Assembly: GCA_036562685.1 (NCBI GenBank)
Contig: DATCJR010000038.1
Coordinates: 1 to 36,505 of the forward strand
Direction of reading: 5' to 3'
DNA from: Clostridia bacterium
GTDB taxonomy: Bacteria; Bacillota; Clostridia; Christensenellales; DUVY01
DNA length: 36,505 bases
Of this stretch, positions 1 through 7,872 are shown piece after piece. The notes under the pieces are model-generated. The model saw nothing but the letters and a program-made list of their open reading frames with translations. It was not told the DNA's origin and searched no databases. The position numbers and the translations under genes are program-made. Every line of letters begins with the position of its first letter. Position 1 is the stretch's first letter.

Positions 1-320
1 TGAGCTTCTATCAGCAATTCACTTGAAGGCATTATGGCTTCGTCAACAACTTTGTCTGAAAAATCGGCATTATAATCCATGCTGTTGGTTGCTCCGTCCG
101 TATCGACAAACAGCACTTTGAAATTAGCTCTGCCGTTATAACGAACTTCGCCTGCCAGCGCCTCATAAGATAAAATATCGCTGTCGCATGAAATAGTCAA
201 AATTTTGGCTATTTTTGCATCTGTTTCGGGCTGAAGCCTTGCCTCAATAGCGACCTGATTTGGAGTAACATTTTTAAAATGCTCCGGAATAATTTTTTCA
301 TATATTTGCTCTGATGCCAT
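1..320 (-). CDS. SPOCS-domain (DUF3794) protein, 5' part only
   Basis: This is the first 106 codons of a minus-strand gene that runs off the left edge of the window. It starts at ATG 320-318 behind an AGGGGG ribosome binding site. The translation has the typical order of a DUF3794/SPOCS unit: a stretch around AKIAKILTIS, then YEALAGEVRYNGRANFKVLF, then a V-D-T-D-G turn. In SipL-type proteins this domain is found in spore-envelope morphogenesis factors, often with a C-terminal LysM domain; here the C-terminus is not visible, so a SipL assignment cannot be tested. Family assignment is by motif recognition. A role in sporulation is inferred from the family and from the other sporulation genes in the window. 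Confidence 0.72.
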   Translation of the reverse strand, partial: MASEQIYEKIIPEHFKNVTPNQVAIEARLQPETDAKIAKILTISCDSDILSYEALAGEVRYNGRANFKVLFVDTDGATNSMDYNADFSDKVVDEAIMPSSELLIEA

Positions 321-440
321 AATGATGCCCCCTGTTAATATTTACAGTGTAACAATATATTTTATAGCGATAGCTGTTGTTTTATGACTATAAATATGTA
401 TTTTATTTTTTTATCTAGGTGCTTTTAATAATATATTGCG

Positions 441-518
441 TTTGGTTTATTTTTATGACCAAAGGGGCATAATAATCAAAGTTACCTTAATTTGGTTTTT
501 AAAAAAACATTTACCAAA
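441..518. repeat. Two successive TTTGGT...ACCAAA inverted repeats upstream of veg
   Basis: Two inverted repeats with the same 6-bp arms lie one after the other: TTTGGT 441-446 with ACCAAA 458-463 (11-nt spacer), and TTTGGT 491-496 with ACCAAA 513-518 (16-nt spacer). The second ends just before the veg ribosome binding site. They could be paired operators or alternative RNA hairpins (arm 1 could also pair with arm 4). I see no clear promoter here that would decide. The rest of the 321-534 gap is AT-rich without recognisable features. Confidence 0.4.
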
Positions 519-534
519 GATCTAGGAGAAAAAT

Positions 535-792
535 ATGAGAAAACCTATTTATGAAATGGAATCTGTAAAGCAAAAGATATTAGAGTTAAAAGGAAAAGCA
601 ATAAAGCTTACAGTTCATCGTGGCAGAAAACGCTATGTTAAATATACAGGAATATTAGAAGAAATCTATCCTTCTGTTTTTACAGTCAGAATAAATGAAC
701 ATAAATCTATGGATATTATCACTTATTCTTATTCGGATGTTTTGTGCGGAGATGTCAAGATTTCTGTGCCTGATGTAATGTCAGCCACATAA
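535..792 (+). CDS. veg: Veg family protein
   Basis: An 85-residue protein matching the Veg (DUF1021) family in length and in its conserved core: an N-terminal helix ending in L-K-G-K, the basic patch GRKRYVKYTGILEEIYPSVF (residues about 41-60), and the later Y-S-Y-S-D-V-L block. Veg is a small, strongly expressed protein of spore-forming Firmicutes; in Bacillus subtilis it has been linked to biofilm matrix gene control and spore outgrowth. The start is ATG 535, preceded by CTAGGAG. The gene is monocistronic, and its stop codon directly abuts the stop of the convergent uppP gene with no base between and no visible terminator. Confidence 0.85.
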   Translation: MRKPIYEMESVKQKILELKGKAIKLTVHRGRKRYVKYTGILEEIYPSVFTVRINEHKSMDIITYSYSDVLCGDVKISVPDVMSAT

Positions 793-1572
793 TCATAGCA
801 GCAAAAACGACAATAAAGACATAAGCACAAGATAAACTGAGAATCCCCAAAAGGCGTGATTTGATACAATTTTGAGCATAATTTTTGCGGAGAAAAATCC
901 GCTTACCAAAGCGCTCAAAAAACCAGCGATTATTGCGCCTGCGCCTATATCCACATTTACAACGCCTATGTCTATTATATCAACAACTACTGCACCCAAG
1001 ACTACTGGTATGCTCATCAAAAAGGAAAATTTGGCTGCAGTTTCTCTATCTTGACCTGCTACCAGTCCTGCGCTTATTGTTGAACCGCTGCGGGATATGC
1101 CAGGAAACACTGCTATGCCCTGAAACACGCCCATAATAAATGCCTGCCCAACAGTAATTTGGTCTAAACCGTTGTTACCCAATAACCATTTTTGAGGCTT
1201 CTGCGAAACAAGATCGCCGATAAGCAAAAAAATTGCGCTTATCATAAAACCCCAGCCTAAATAGTTTCCGCCAAAGCTTGCTTTTAAAAAGGCTTCAAAC
1301 ACAAACACTATAACCGCTGCAGGTATAGCAGAAATTATGATATTAACTGTAAGTTTAGAAAACGGATTAAGAAATAATTTTTTTATTTCTTGAAACAAAA
1401 CCGCAATTACTGATATCAATGTAGCAAGATGCACCACAATATCAAAGCTAAGCGCACTTTCGGATATATTAAAGAGGTTTTGAAATAAAACCAAATGACC
1501 GCTGCTAGAAATAGGCAAAAATTCTGTAAGCCCTTGAATTAATCCTAAAATTATCGCTTCCCAAATAGTCAT
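793..1572 (-). CDS. uppP: Undecaprenyl-diphosphatase (BacA/UppP family)
   Basis: A 259-residue polytopic membrane protein that dephosphorylates undecaprenyl diphosphate to recycle the lipid carrier of cell-wall synthesis; the family is known for bacitracin resistance. Both signature regions are present: the Q-G-L-T-E segment followed by FLPISSSGHL near residues 13-27, and PGISRSGS in the middle of the protein. Length is normal (about 260-275). The start at ATG 1572 fits the N-terminus of the family (M-T-I-W-E-A), but no purine-rich ribosome binding site is visible in front of it. It is divergent from ychF and convergent with veg. Confidence 0.93.
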   Translation of the reverse strand: MTIWEAIILGLIQGLTEFLPISSSGHLVLFQNLFNISESALSFDIVVHLATLISVIAVLFQEIKKLFLNPFSKLTVNIIISAIPAAVIVFVFEAFLKASFGGNYLGWGFMISAIFLLIGDLVSQKPQKWLLGNNGLDQITVGQAFIMGVFQGIAVFPGISRSGSTISAGLVAGQDRETAAKFSFLMSIPVVLGAVVVDIIDIGVVNVDIGAGAIIAGFLSALVSGFFSAKIMLKIVSNHAFWGFSVYLVLMSLLSFLLL

Positions 1573-1638
1573 AATTAATAGATATGGAATATTGCTTCAA
1601 AAAATAACCTAATTTGTATAACCCTTGGATTTAAGTCT

Positions 1639-1667
1639 TTGGACTTTTTTTTCGTGTGTGCTATAAT
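1639..1667 (+). promoter_or_regulatory. SigA-type promoter of ychF
   Basis: TTGGAC at 1639-1644 and TATAAT at 1662-1667 are separated by exactly 17 bp. The spacer carries the TGTG element just ahead of the -10 box. The predicted start of transcription is near 1674, giving a leader of about 33 nt with TTGGAG as ribosome binding site. Confidence 0.75.
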
Positions 1668-1706
1668 ACCTCTTGCTTAATAATTTTATTTTGGAGTTCG
1701 TTTGAA

Positions 1707-2795
1707 ATGAAACTGGGTGTAGTGGGTTTGCCCAATGTTGGCAAAAGCACGCTTTTTAATGCAATAACTAATGCCGGTGCAGAAAGCGCCAATTATCCGT
1801 TTTGTACTATAGAACCTAATGTAGGTGTAGTCAATGTTCCTGATCCTAGACTTGAAGTTTTGGGAAAATTATATAACACAAAAAAAATAACACCTGCCGT
1901 ACTTGAATTTGTAGATATTGCCGGACTTGTAAGAGGAGCAAGCCGCGGCGAAGGCTTGGGCAATAAGTTTTTGTCGCACATAAGAGAAGTTGATGCTATT
2001 GTTCATATAGTAAGATGCTTCGATGATCCAAATATAATTCATGTTGACGGAAGTCCTAATCCAAAGCGCGACATAGAAACCATAGAGCTAGAGTTAATTT
2101 TGGCTGATATGGAAAGCGTAACAAAAAGAATAGACCGTGCTTCAAAAGCGGCAAAAGGCGGAGATAAGCAAAGCATTCAAGAGCTAGAACTTCTTAACAA
2201 AATCAAGACTGCTTTGGAAAGCGGAAAAAATGCACGAAGTGTTCTTTCAACACCTGAAGAAATAGAACTTGCTCAATCGTTTTTCCTTTTGACCACCAAG
2301 CCCGTAATATATTGCGCTAATATTGGTGAAAATGATATCGGAAAAGAAACTGATTATGTAAAAACTGTGCGTGAATATGCCAAGGAACAAAATTCTGAAT
2401 TTATGGTCATCTGCGCCAGAATTGAAGAAGAACTTGCCAGCCTTGACAAAGAAGAAAAAGAGCAGTTTATGGAAGCTTTGGGTCTAAAGACCAGCGGACT
2501 TGAACAGCTTATTGTTACAGGTTATAGACTTTTAGGCTTAATCAGCTACTTGACTGCTGGCGAAAAAGAAGTAAGAGCGTGGACCATAACCAAAGGTACC
2601 AAAGCACCGCAAGCAGCAGGAAAAATTCACAGCGACTTTGAAAGAGGATTTATTAGAGCAGAAATTGTATCTTATGATGATTTGGTTGCTTTGGGCTCTT
2701 TTAATGCGGCAAAAGAAAAGGGCAAGGTCAGAAGTGAAGGCAAGGATTACGTAATCAAAGACGGAGATGTTGTTCTGTTTAGGTTTAACGTCTGA
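1707..2795 (+). CDS. ychF: Redox-regulated ATPase YchF (Obg-family P-loop NTPase)
   Basis: A 362-residue Obg-related NTPase that associates with ribosomes and, unlike most of the group, prefers ATP. The translation begins [15 protein letters not shown] (Walker A), has the DIAGLVRGA switch region, and carries N-I-G-E in place of the NKxD guanine-specificity motif, which is the YchF hallmark. A C-terminal TGS domain follows ([20 protein letters not shown]). I chose ATG 1707 because it gives the family N-terminus and sits behind TTGGAG; the open frame extends 17 codons further upstream but into the promoter. It is followed by tilS without a clear terminator. Confidence 0.95.
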   Translation: MKLGVVGLPNVGKSTLFNAITNAGAESANYPFCTIEPNVGVVNVPDPRLEVLGKLYNTKKITPAVLEFVDIAGLVRGASRGEGLGNKFLSHIREVDAIVHIVRCFDDPNIIHVDGSPNPKRDIETIELELILADMESVTKRIDRASKAAKGGDKQSIQELELLNKIKTALESGKNARSVLSTPEEIELAQSFFLLTTKPVIYCANIGENDIGKETDYVKTVREYAKEQNSEFMVICARIEEELASLDKEEKEQFMEALGLKTSGLEQLIVTGYRLLGLISYLTAGEKEVRAWTITKGTKAPQAAGKIHSDFERGFIRAEIVSYDDLVALGSFNAAKEKGKVRSEGKDYVIKDGDVVLFRFNV

Positions 2796-2830
2796 TGCTT
2801 TTTTGCTTGGTATAAAATCATAATACTATA

Positions 2831-2839
2831 TGGTATAAT
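2831..2839 (+). promoter_or_regulatory. Extended -10 promoter of tilS, 8 nt before the start codon
   Basis: TGGTATAAT is a perfect extended -10 element. Only eight bases separate it from the ATG at 2848, so transcription should begin within about 3 nt of the start codon. No good -35 hexamer sits at 17 bp, as is common for extended -10 promoters. Confidence 0.6.
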
Positions 2840-2847
2840 TCTTGTTA

Positions 2848-4179
2848 ATGAATGTAATCACTGATTTTTTTTCAAAAGGACAAAAAATAGGCCTGGCGGT
2901 AAGCGGCGGCATGGATTCCATGGCGCTGCTTCATTGGTTTTTTGAAAACAAACAAAAACTTGGAATCAGCATTGTCGTTATTAATATAGACCATGACATC
3001 CGCTCAACATCTTATGAAGATAGTGCTTTTGTACAAGACTATTGCCAAAAAATAGATGTTCCTTGTCTTTTTTATAAACTAGATAGACAAAAGCTGTTTA
3101 AAAACAATGTGGAAAACTCGGCGCGTCTAGAAAGATATGCTATTTTTCATGAATTAATAGAAAAAAAAGAAGTTGATTATATTGCGACAGCGCATCATGC
3201 TAAAGACAATGCTGAAACCGTTTTGCTGCATTTGTTTCGCGGCTGCGGACTAAAGGGCGCTGGCGGAATAAGCCTAAAAACCCCAAAGGGAATAATAAGA
3301 CCGCTTTTATATACGCCTAAAGAAGAAATTATTCAATACATCAATGACAATAATATACCTTATGTTACTGACGAAACCAATCTTTGCACGGACTATGACA
3401 GAAATTTTATAAGACTAGAAATTTTGCCCAAGATTGAAGAACGCTTTAAAGAAGCTGTCAAAAATATAAATTCATTTTCTAAGACTGCCAAAGTAGATAA
3501 TGAATTTATAGAACAATATGTCCCTGGTCAAAAAGTCAATAATAATGAATTGTTTATACCTTTAGAGCACTTTAACTTTAAAGACAGTATAATCAATCGT
3601 GAAATACTCAACTCACTTAACTCTTTGGGCATCCATTATGATATCGATTCTTCTCATATTGAGCTAGTAAAATCTCTTGTTCTAAGGCCTGCAGGAACTA
3701 AGCTGGATATAAAAAACGGAATAATAGCTTTAAGAGATTATAACGGCATAACACTTATTGATAAATCAAATCTAGAAAATGACGAATTCTTAGATTTCAG
3801 TGTACCTTTTGGTACAGGAAAAATAAAACTTCCTAATGGTGTTTTGGAAGTTGAGTTAATGAAAAATGATTTTGATGACATCAATTTTTTAAAAAATTTA
3901 CAAGAGCAGTATCTGGATGCAGATACATTGCCTTCTGACTGCGTCATCAGGTTTAGAAGAGCAGGCGATTGTATAAATAAATTTGGCGGAAGCGGGAAAG
4001 TATCGCTAAAAGAATATTTTATCGACAAAAAAATATTAGCAAGAAAGCGTAATAGGGTACCTTTATTAGCGAAAAAAAATCAGATATATGCTATAATAGG
4101 AATATCTGTTAGCCAAGAGGTAAAGATTACAAGCCAAACACAAAACATATATAAGCTGAAATTTTTGGAGGAACAGTAA
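2848..4179 (+). CDS. tilS: tRNA(Ile)-lysidine synthase
   Basis: A 443-residue enzyme that adds lysine to C34 of the CAU-anticodon tRNA-Ile so that it reads AUA codons; it uses ATP and is essential. The PP-loop SGGMDS is at residues 19-24, followed by the conserved TAHHAKDNAETVLLHLFRG region and FIRLEILPKI. The C-terminal substrate-binding domain is present (RFRRAGDCI, then NRVPLL near the end), so the protein is full length. The open frame allows a TTG at 2842, but ATG 2848 gives the usual N-terminus. There is no ribosome binding site and a -10 box lies just upstream, suggesting a leaderless mRNA. The stop overlaps the hpt start by one base (TAATG), the usual tilS-hpt pair. Confidence 0.93.
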   Translation: MNVITDFFSKGQKIGLAVSGGMDSMALLHWFFENKQKLGISIVVINIDHDIRSTSYEDSAFVQDYCQKIDVPCLFYKLDRQKLFKNNVENSARLERYAIFHELIEKKEVDYIATAHHAKDNAETVLLHLFRGCGLKGAGGISLKTPKGIIRPLLYTPKEEIIQYINDNNIPYVTDETNLCTDYDRNFIRLEILPKIEERFKEAVKNINSFSKTAKVDNEFIEQYVPGQKVNNNELFIPLEHFNFKDSIINREILNSLNSLGIHYDIDSSHIELVKSLVLRPAGTKLDIKNGIIALRDYNGITLIDKSNLENDEFLDFSVPFGTGKIKLPNGVLEVELMKNDFDDINFLKNLQEQYLDADTLPSDCVIRFRRAGDCINKFGGSGKVSLKEYFIDKKILARKRNRVPLLAKKNQIYAIIGISVSQEVKITSQTQNIYKLKFLEEQ

Positions 4180-4706
4180 TGTCTAAAATTACTAAAGTAT
4201 TAATCGATGAAAACACTATAAAACAACGTGTAAAAGAACTAGGCGAAGAAATTTCTCGTGATTATGCGGGAAAAGACATTCTTATGATAGGAATTTTGAG
4301 AGGAAGCGTTATTTTCTTTGCCGACCTTATTAGAGAAATCAAATGCAATGTTGTAATTGATTTTATTTCTGTAAGCAGCTATGGTTCAAGCCATAAAACA
4401 ACAGGCGAAGTAAGAATGATAAAAGATGCAGACGAAGCTATTGACGGCAAAGATGTTATAATCGTTGAAGATATTGTTGATACCGGCTTAACATTGCAAT
4501 ATCTCAAAAAAGTTTTGTCTTCAAGAAATCCTAATTCTTTGAAAGTTTGCTGTCTTTTGGATAAACCTGAAAGAAGAAAGGTTGAAATCAGTTCAGATTA
4601 TTTGGGCTTTACAATTCCTAACGAATTTGTAGTAGGCTATGGCTTTGACTACGCACAAAAATACCGCAATTTAAAAGATATTTGTGTATTAGACCCTAAG
4701 GGCTAA
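4179..4706 (+). CDS. hpt: Hypoxanthine phosphoribosyltransferase
   Basis: A 175-residue type I phosphoribosyltransferase that salvages hypoxanthine (and usually guanine) with PRPP to IMP or GMP. The PRPP-binding motif VIIVEDIVDTGLTLQYL is clear near residues 92-108, the flexible-loop S-S-Y-G-S is near residue 67, and the late V-G-Y-G-F-D-Y block is typical of bacterial Hpt. A GGAGGA ribosome binding site lies inside the end of tilS, and the two genes share one base, so they are translationally coupled. In many Firmicutes ftsH follows; here a terminator does. Confidence 0.93.
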   Translation: MSKITKVLIDENTIKQRVKELGEEISRDYAGKDILMIGILRGSVIFFADLIREIKCNVVIDFISVSSYGSSHKTTGEVRMIKDADEAIDGKDVIIVEDIVDTGLTLQYLKKVLSSRNPNSLKVCCLLDKPERRKVEISSDYLGFTIPNEFVVGYGFDYAQKYRNLKDICVLDPKG

Positions 4707-4712
4707 AAATAA

Positions 4713-4772
4713 AAAAGGCTGATACAGAATATAATAAATTACATTTTATATATACCCTGAAATCAGCCTTTT
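4713..4772 (+). terminator. Terminator-like hairpin after hpt
   Basis: AAAAGGCTGAT (4713-4723) pairs perfectly with ATCAGCCTTTT (4762-4772). The loop is long (38 nt) and AT-rich, and may fold further. The downstream T run is only four bases, so termination may be partial. Confidence 0.6.
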
Positions 4773-4870
4773 AGCAAAACAAATAAATTGTTTTGTGATT
4801 ATAGGATATGTCACTTTTCAAAAAATATTCAAGAAAATCTATTTTTCTTTGTTTTTTGAACTAGAATATG

Positions 4871-4879
4871 TGATATAAT
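4871..4879 (+). promoter_or_regulatory. Extended -10 promoter of the DUF1934 gene
   Basis: TGATATAAT, an extended -10 element, ends 11 nt before ATG 4891. The predicted mRNA leader is about 5 nt, too short for a ribosome binding site, and none is visible. Confidence 0.55.
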
Positions 4880-4890
4880 AGTTATGCCAA

Positions 4891-5304
4891 ATGAAAGAAA
4901 GGCAATATTCTGCTAAAATTATTCTTGACACTTATGAAAATGGCAATCGTGCTTTGAGAATCGACACTGACGGAATAGTTACTTTTAGAGGCGTCGGTGT
5001 TTTTGTAGACTTTCAAAATGAAGATTATAAGACAACGATAGGTTTTTCTGAAGACACGGTCACCTTGACCAGAATCGGAGAGCAATCCTATACAATTATA
5101 TTAACCAAAAATCAAGTTAAAGAATTTTTCATAGATACAGGCTATGGCTTGTTGCCGATAAAGGTAACAACGCATGATATTTCTTATAAACAGGAAGATA
5201 ATATAATTAATCTAGTCATGGAATATTCGCTTAAAGCCGATGCGCTAACAGAAAGTATGAAAAATAAATTAATTCTTAAATGTGTCTTTGGAGGAGCATT
5301 ATGA
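4891..5304 (+). CDS. DUF1934 (YwiB-like) protein, calycin-type fold predicted
   Basis: A 137-residue protein resembling the DUF1934/YwiB family: a beta-rich chain with the segment TTIGFSEDTVTLTRIGEQSY, then FIDTGYGLLPIKVTTHDISY, then an I-N-L-V-M-E-Y-S-L strand. These parallel the conserved order of YwiB (a T-x-x-x-x-x-x-D-x-V-x-L-x-R-x-G core and the G-Y-G-x-x-P-I block). The biochemical function of the family is not known. The start at ATG 4891 has no ribosome binding site. Its last codons overlap the next gene as ATGA, so the two form an operon with coupled translation. In Bacillus ywiB is next to argS; here it is not. Confidence 0.68.
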   Translation: MKERQYSAKIILDTYENGNRALRIDTDGIVTFRGVGVFVDFQNEDYKTTIGFSEDTVTLTRIGEQSYTIILTKNQVKEFFIDTGYGLLPIKVTTHDISYKQEDNIINLVMEYSLKADALTESMKNKLILKCVFGGAL

Positions 5305-5969
5305 AACTGCAATGGCTGGGGCATGCAAGTTTTTTGCTAAAAGAAAGCACCGGCACGGCAATTGTAACTGATCCATATGATAAAAAACTTACAGGTTTTG
5401 AAATGCCCGAAGTACATGCCGACATAGTTACTTCTTCTCACAGCCACGCTGATCACAACTATTTTAAAGCAATAAAAGGTTCGCCAATTATTTTAAACAA
5501 GCCGGGTGTAACTGATGTTTTGGGTGTTCAAATTACATCTATACCTAGCTTTCATGATGATAAACAAGGCAAAAAAAGAGGGGAAAATCTAATTTTCAAA
5601 TTTAGAATTGACGGCATTGATGTCTGTCATTTGGGCGATATAGGACAGGAAGTTTCAGCAGAACTTACTGACCAATTAATGCCTGTTAATATACTGCTCA
5701 TTCCAGTAGGGGGAAATTATACCATTGATGCTCACCAGGCATATGAATATGTTAATGTATTAATGCCTGATGTTGTAATACCTATGCATTACAAAACACC
5801 TGACTGCCAAATAGACATAGAAAAATTAGATTCTTTTATCAGGCTGTTTGACGACGATGCTGTAATCTTTTCAGAGGATGACATTCTGGAGTTTGAGAGA
5901 GATGATTTTGAAGGAAATTTCACCAAAATCATAATACCCAAACGCTTATTAAAATCGAATATGCTTTAA
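5301..5969 (+). CDS. UPF0173 metal-dependent hydrolase (metallo-beta-lactamase fold)
   Basis: A 222-residue metallo-beta-lactamase-fold protein of the UPF0173/UlaG-like group. It starts MKLQWLGHASFLL and carries the metal-binding S-H-S-H-A-D-H-N (the HxHxDH signature), a distal HLGDIGQ with the bridging Asp, and VIPMHYKTPD with the last His. These are all the ligands of a binuclear metal site, so it should be an active cytosolic hydrolase; the natural substrate of UPF0173 proteins is not established. ATG 5301 follows GGAGGAGC and overlaps the stop of the upstream gene by four bases (ATGA). The open frame begins seven codons earlier, but that lacks the family N-terminus. Confidence 0.88.
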   Translation: MKLQWLGHASFLLKESTGTAIVTDPYDKKLTGFEMPEVHADIVTSSHSHADHNYFKAIKGSPIILNKPGVTDVLGVQITSIPSFHDDKQGKKRGENLIFKFRIDGIDVCHLGDIGQEVSAELTDQLMPVNILLIPVGGNYTIDAHQAYEYVNVLMPDVVIPMHYKTPDCQIDIEKLDSFIRLFDDDAVIFSEDDILEFERDDFEGNFTKIIIPKRLLKSNML

Positions 5970-5977
5970 ACATGTAT

Positions 5978-6065
5978 TTTTAGATTTAATTTTACAAAAT
6001 CTAAAAGCGTCTACATTTTATGCATGCTTAGAAAGTTAATAAACATTAACTGCCTTGCATAAAAT
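5978..6065. repeat. Two inverted repeats, one nested, ahead of rho
   Basis: First, TTTTAGATTT (5978-5987) pairs with AAATCTAAAA (5997-6006) over a 9-nt loop. Second, ATTTTATGCA (6015-6024) pairs with TGCATAAAAT (6056-6065), and inside it AGTTAAT (6034-6040) pairs with ATTAACT (6045-6051) over a 4-nt loop. All arms match perfectly. A T-rich stretch follows. They could be a weak terminator for the upstream operon or a structured rho leader. Confidence 0.5.
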
Positions 6066-6148
6066 TTTTTATGGATATTTTTAGATAATTAAATTGATTT
6101 TTACACCTTTCTTATATATTCAAATGTTCAAAGGAGTTTTTTAAGATA

Positions 6149-7585
6149 ATGGACAAAGTTTACAACAGGAGTACCCTTGCCGATATGGGCATTTTTGAAC
6201 TCAGGGAATATGCTAGACGTGTCGGAGTGGATTCTCCCACTATGTACAAAAAAGATGTATTGATTGATAAAATAATCGCGGTGCTACAAGGCGAGATAGC
6301 CCCTAAGCCCAGATCAAACAGAGGCCGTCCTCCTAAGCCGCTTATAACCAATACAACTAATGCTGCCACAACACCTACAGATTCTTCTTATATAAATACT
6401 CCGGTAATTTCCCTTGGTAAAACCCCTGCTGTTTTAAACGATTCAGCTACTAATGATTATGATGAATTTGAAGAACGTGAAGGAATTTTGGAAATTCATA
6501 ATGACGGTTATGGTTTTTTGAGAGTTCACAATTATGAACCGGGCGATAAAGATGCATATATTTCCAATCAGTTAATAAAAAAATACCGCCTAAGAAAAGG
6601 CGATTTAATAAAAGGTCAAGTCAGAAAAATTCGCGAAGACAAACAAATTGCAGTTTTTAATATCATAAGCGTTAACGGTGTAAATCCTGATGAAATTGCA
6701 AAACGACCCAACTTTGATGACTTAATTCCTATTTATCCTAATGAAAGATTTAAACTTGAACTTCCCAATTCAAAATATGATATAGCAATAAGAAGCATAG
6801 ACTTAATAGCACCTATTGGAAAAGGTCAGCGCGGTATGATAGTCAGCCCTCCTAAGGCGGGTAAAACAACGATTTTGAAAAAAATTGCCAATTCTATAGC
6901 TATCAACCATCCCGAAGTACATCTTATAGTTTTGCTGATAGATGAACGTCCCGAAGAAGTTACCGATATGCAGCGTTCTATTAAAGGTGAAGTTATATAT
7001 TCAACATTCGATGAAAGTCCAGACCATCATACTAGGGCTGCCGAACTTGTTTTGGCAAGGGCAAAGCGTCTTGTAGAAATGAACAAAGATGTAGTCATTT
7101 TGCTAGACAGTCTTACAAGATTGGCACGTGCTTATAACCTTACCATTCCTCCAACAGGAAGAACGTTAAGTGGCGGTATTGATCCAGGCGCATTATACAG
7201 TCCAAAGAGATTCTTTGGTTCTGCGCGTAATATAGAAAATGGCGGAAGTCTTACAATAATCGCTACAGCCTTGATTGATACAGGTTCCAGAATGGACGAT
7301 GTAATTTATGAAGAGTTTAAAGGTACGGGCAACATGGAAATTCACCTAGACAGACGCCTCAGTGAAAAACGTATATTCCCTGCAATTGATCTTGCAAAAA
7401 GCAGTACAAGACGCGAAGAATTGCTGTTATCTCAAAAAGAGCTTGAAGGTATCTGGTCTATACGAAAGATTTTGTCAGTAGGCGATACACAAGAAGCTAC
7501 AGAACAACTGATTGCTATGATGTCAAAAACAAATAATAATATAGAATTTATTGATAATCTTCAGCTTTGGTTAAAAAATCTTTAA
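6149..7585 (+). CDS. rho: Transcription termination factor Rho
   Basis: A 478-residue hexameric RNA helicase that ends transcription at Rho-dependent sites. The N-terminal Rho_N helical domain (residues 8-48) is followed by a low-complexity Ser/Thr/Asn/Pro-rich linker (about 50-105) that contains a GRPP-type basic patch, then the RNA-binding OB domain (EGILEIHNDGYGFLRV, about 111-126). The ATPase core has the P-loop PPKAGKTT at 234-241, LLIDERPEEVTDM (Walker B region) at 262-274, and the LDSLTRLARAYN stretch at about 319-330. ATG 6149 follows AAGGAG with a 12-nt spacer. The gene stands alone with its own terminator. Confidence 0.96.
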   Translation: MDKVYNRSTLADMGIFELREYARRVGVDSPTMYKKDVLIDKIIAVLQGEIAPKPRSNRGRPPKPLITNTTNAATTPTDSSYINTPVISLGKTPAVLNDSATNDYDEFEEREGILEIHNDGYGFLRVHNYEPGDKDAYISNQLIKKYRLRKGDLIKGQVRKIREDKQIAVFNIISVNGVNPDEIAKRPNFDDLIPIYPNERFKLELPNSKYDIAIRSIDLIAPIGKGQRGMIVSPPKAGKTTILKKIANSIAINHPEVHLIVLLIDERPEEVTDMQRSIKGEVIYSTFDESPDHHTRAAELVLARAKRLVEMNKDVVILLDSLTRLARAYNLTIPPTGRTLSGGIDPGALYSPKRFFGSARNIENGGSLTIIATALIDTGSRMDDVIYEEFKGTGNMEIHLDRRLSEKRIFPAIDLAKSSTRREELLLSQKELEGIWSIRKILSVGDTQEATEQLIAMMSKTNNNIEFIDNLQLWLKNL

Positions 7586-7611
7586 AATATAATTGAATAA
7601 AAAGCATAACT

Positions 7612-7648
7612 TGCCGTACAATTGAGATATTTTACGGCATTTTTTTTT
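7612..7648 (+). terminator. Intrinsic terminator of rho
   Basis: TGCCGTA (7612-7618) pairs with TACGGCA (7633-7639) over a 14-nt loop and is followed by nine T residues. This is a classical intrinsic terminator, on the rho gene itself. Confidence 0.85.
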
Positions 7649-7652
7649 GCAT

Positions 7653-7682
7653 AAAAAAAGGCTCTCTATACGAGAGTCTTTT
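7653..7682 (-). terminator. Intrinsic terminator of the zinc-ribbon gene
   Basis: Read on the minus strand, GACTCTC pairs with GAGAGCC (one G-T mismatch in DNA terms, a G-U pair in RNA) over a 5-nt loop and is followed by seven T residues (plus-strand A run at 7653-7659). It lies tail-to-tail with the rho terminator. Confidence 0.75.
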
Positions 7683-7698
7683 AAAAAGCTGATTTAAA

Positions 7699-7872
7699 TT
7701 ATCTTCTATAACCACGGTCTGAGTTATTGAATCTTTGCTTTTTTGCTTTTCTGCATTCGGGACATCTTGTGGGCTCATTGGTAAAGCCTTTTTCTGCATA
7801 GAATTGTTGTTCGCCTTCGGTAAACAAAAACTCTTTGTTGCAGTCCCTGCAAACTAGCTTCTTATCGGGCAT
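7699..7872 (-). CDS. Small zinc-ribbon protein (zf-trcl type)
   Basis: A 57-residue protein with two CxxC knuckles, VCRDCNKEF (C8, C11) and RCPECRKAK (C37, C40), separated by the conserved FTEGEQQFYAEKGF segment. This is the pattern of the probable zinc-ribbon family PF13451 found as stand-alone peptides in Clostridia. It probably binds one zinc ion; function unknown. The basic C-terminus (RFNNSDRGYRR) could contact nucleic acid, but that is inference. A strong AGGAGG precedes ATG 7872, and an intrinsic terminator follows. Confidence 0.85.
   Translation of the reverse strand: MPDKKLVCRDCNKEFLFTEGEQQFYAEKGFTNEPTRCPECRKAKKQRFNNSDRGYRR

Noticed and set aside
1656-1706. 17-codon N-terminal extension of YchF
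   Set aside because: It overlaps the -10 box, and all YchF proteins begin at the [14 protein letters not shown] start with an SD in front of it.
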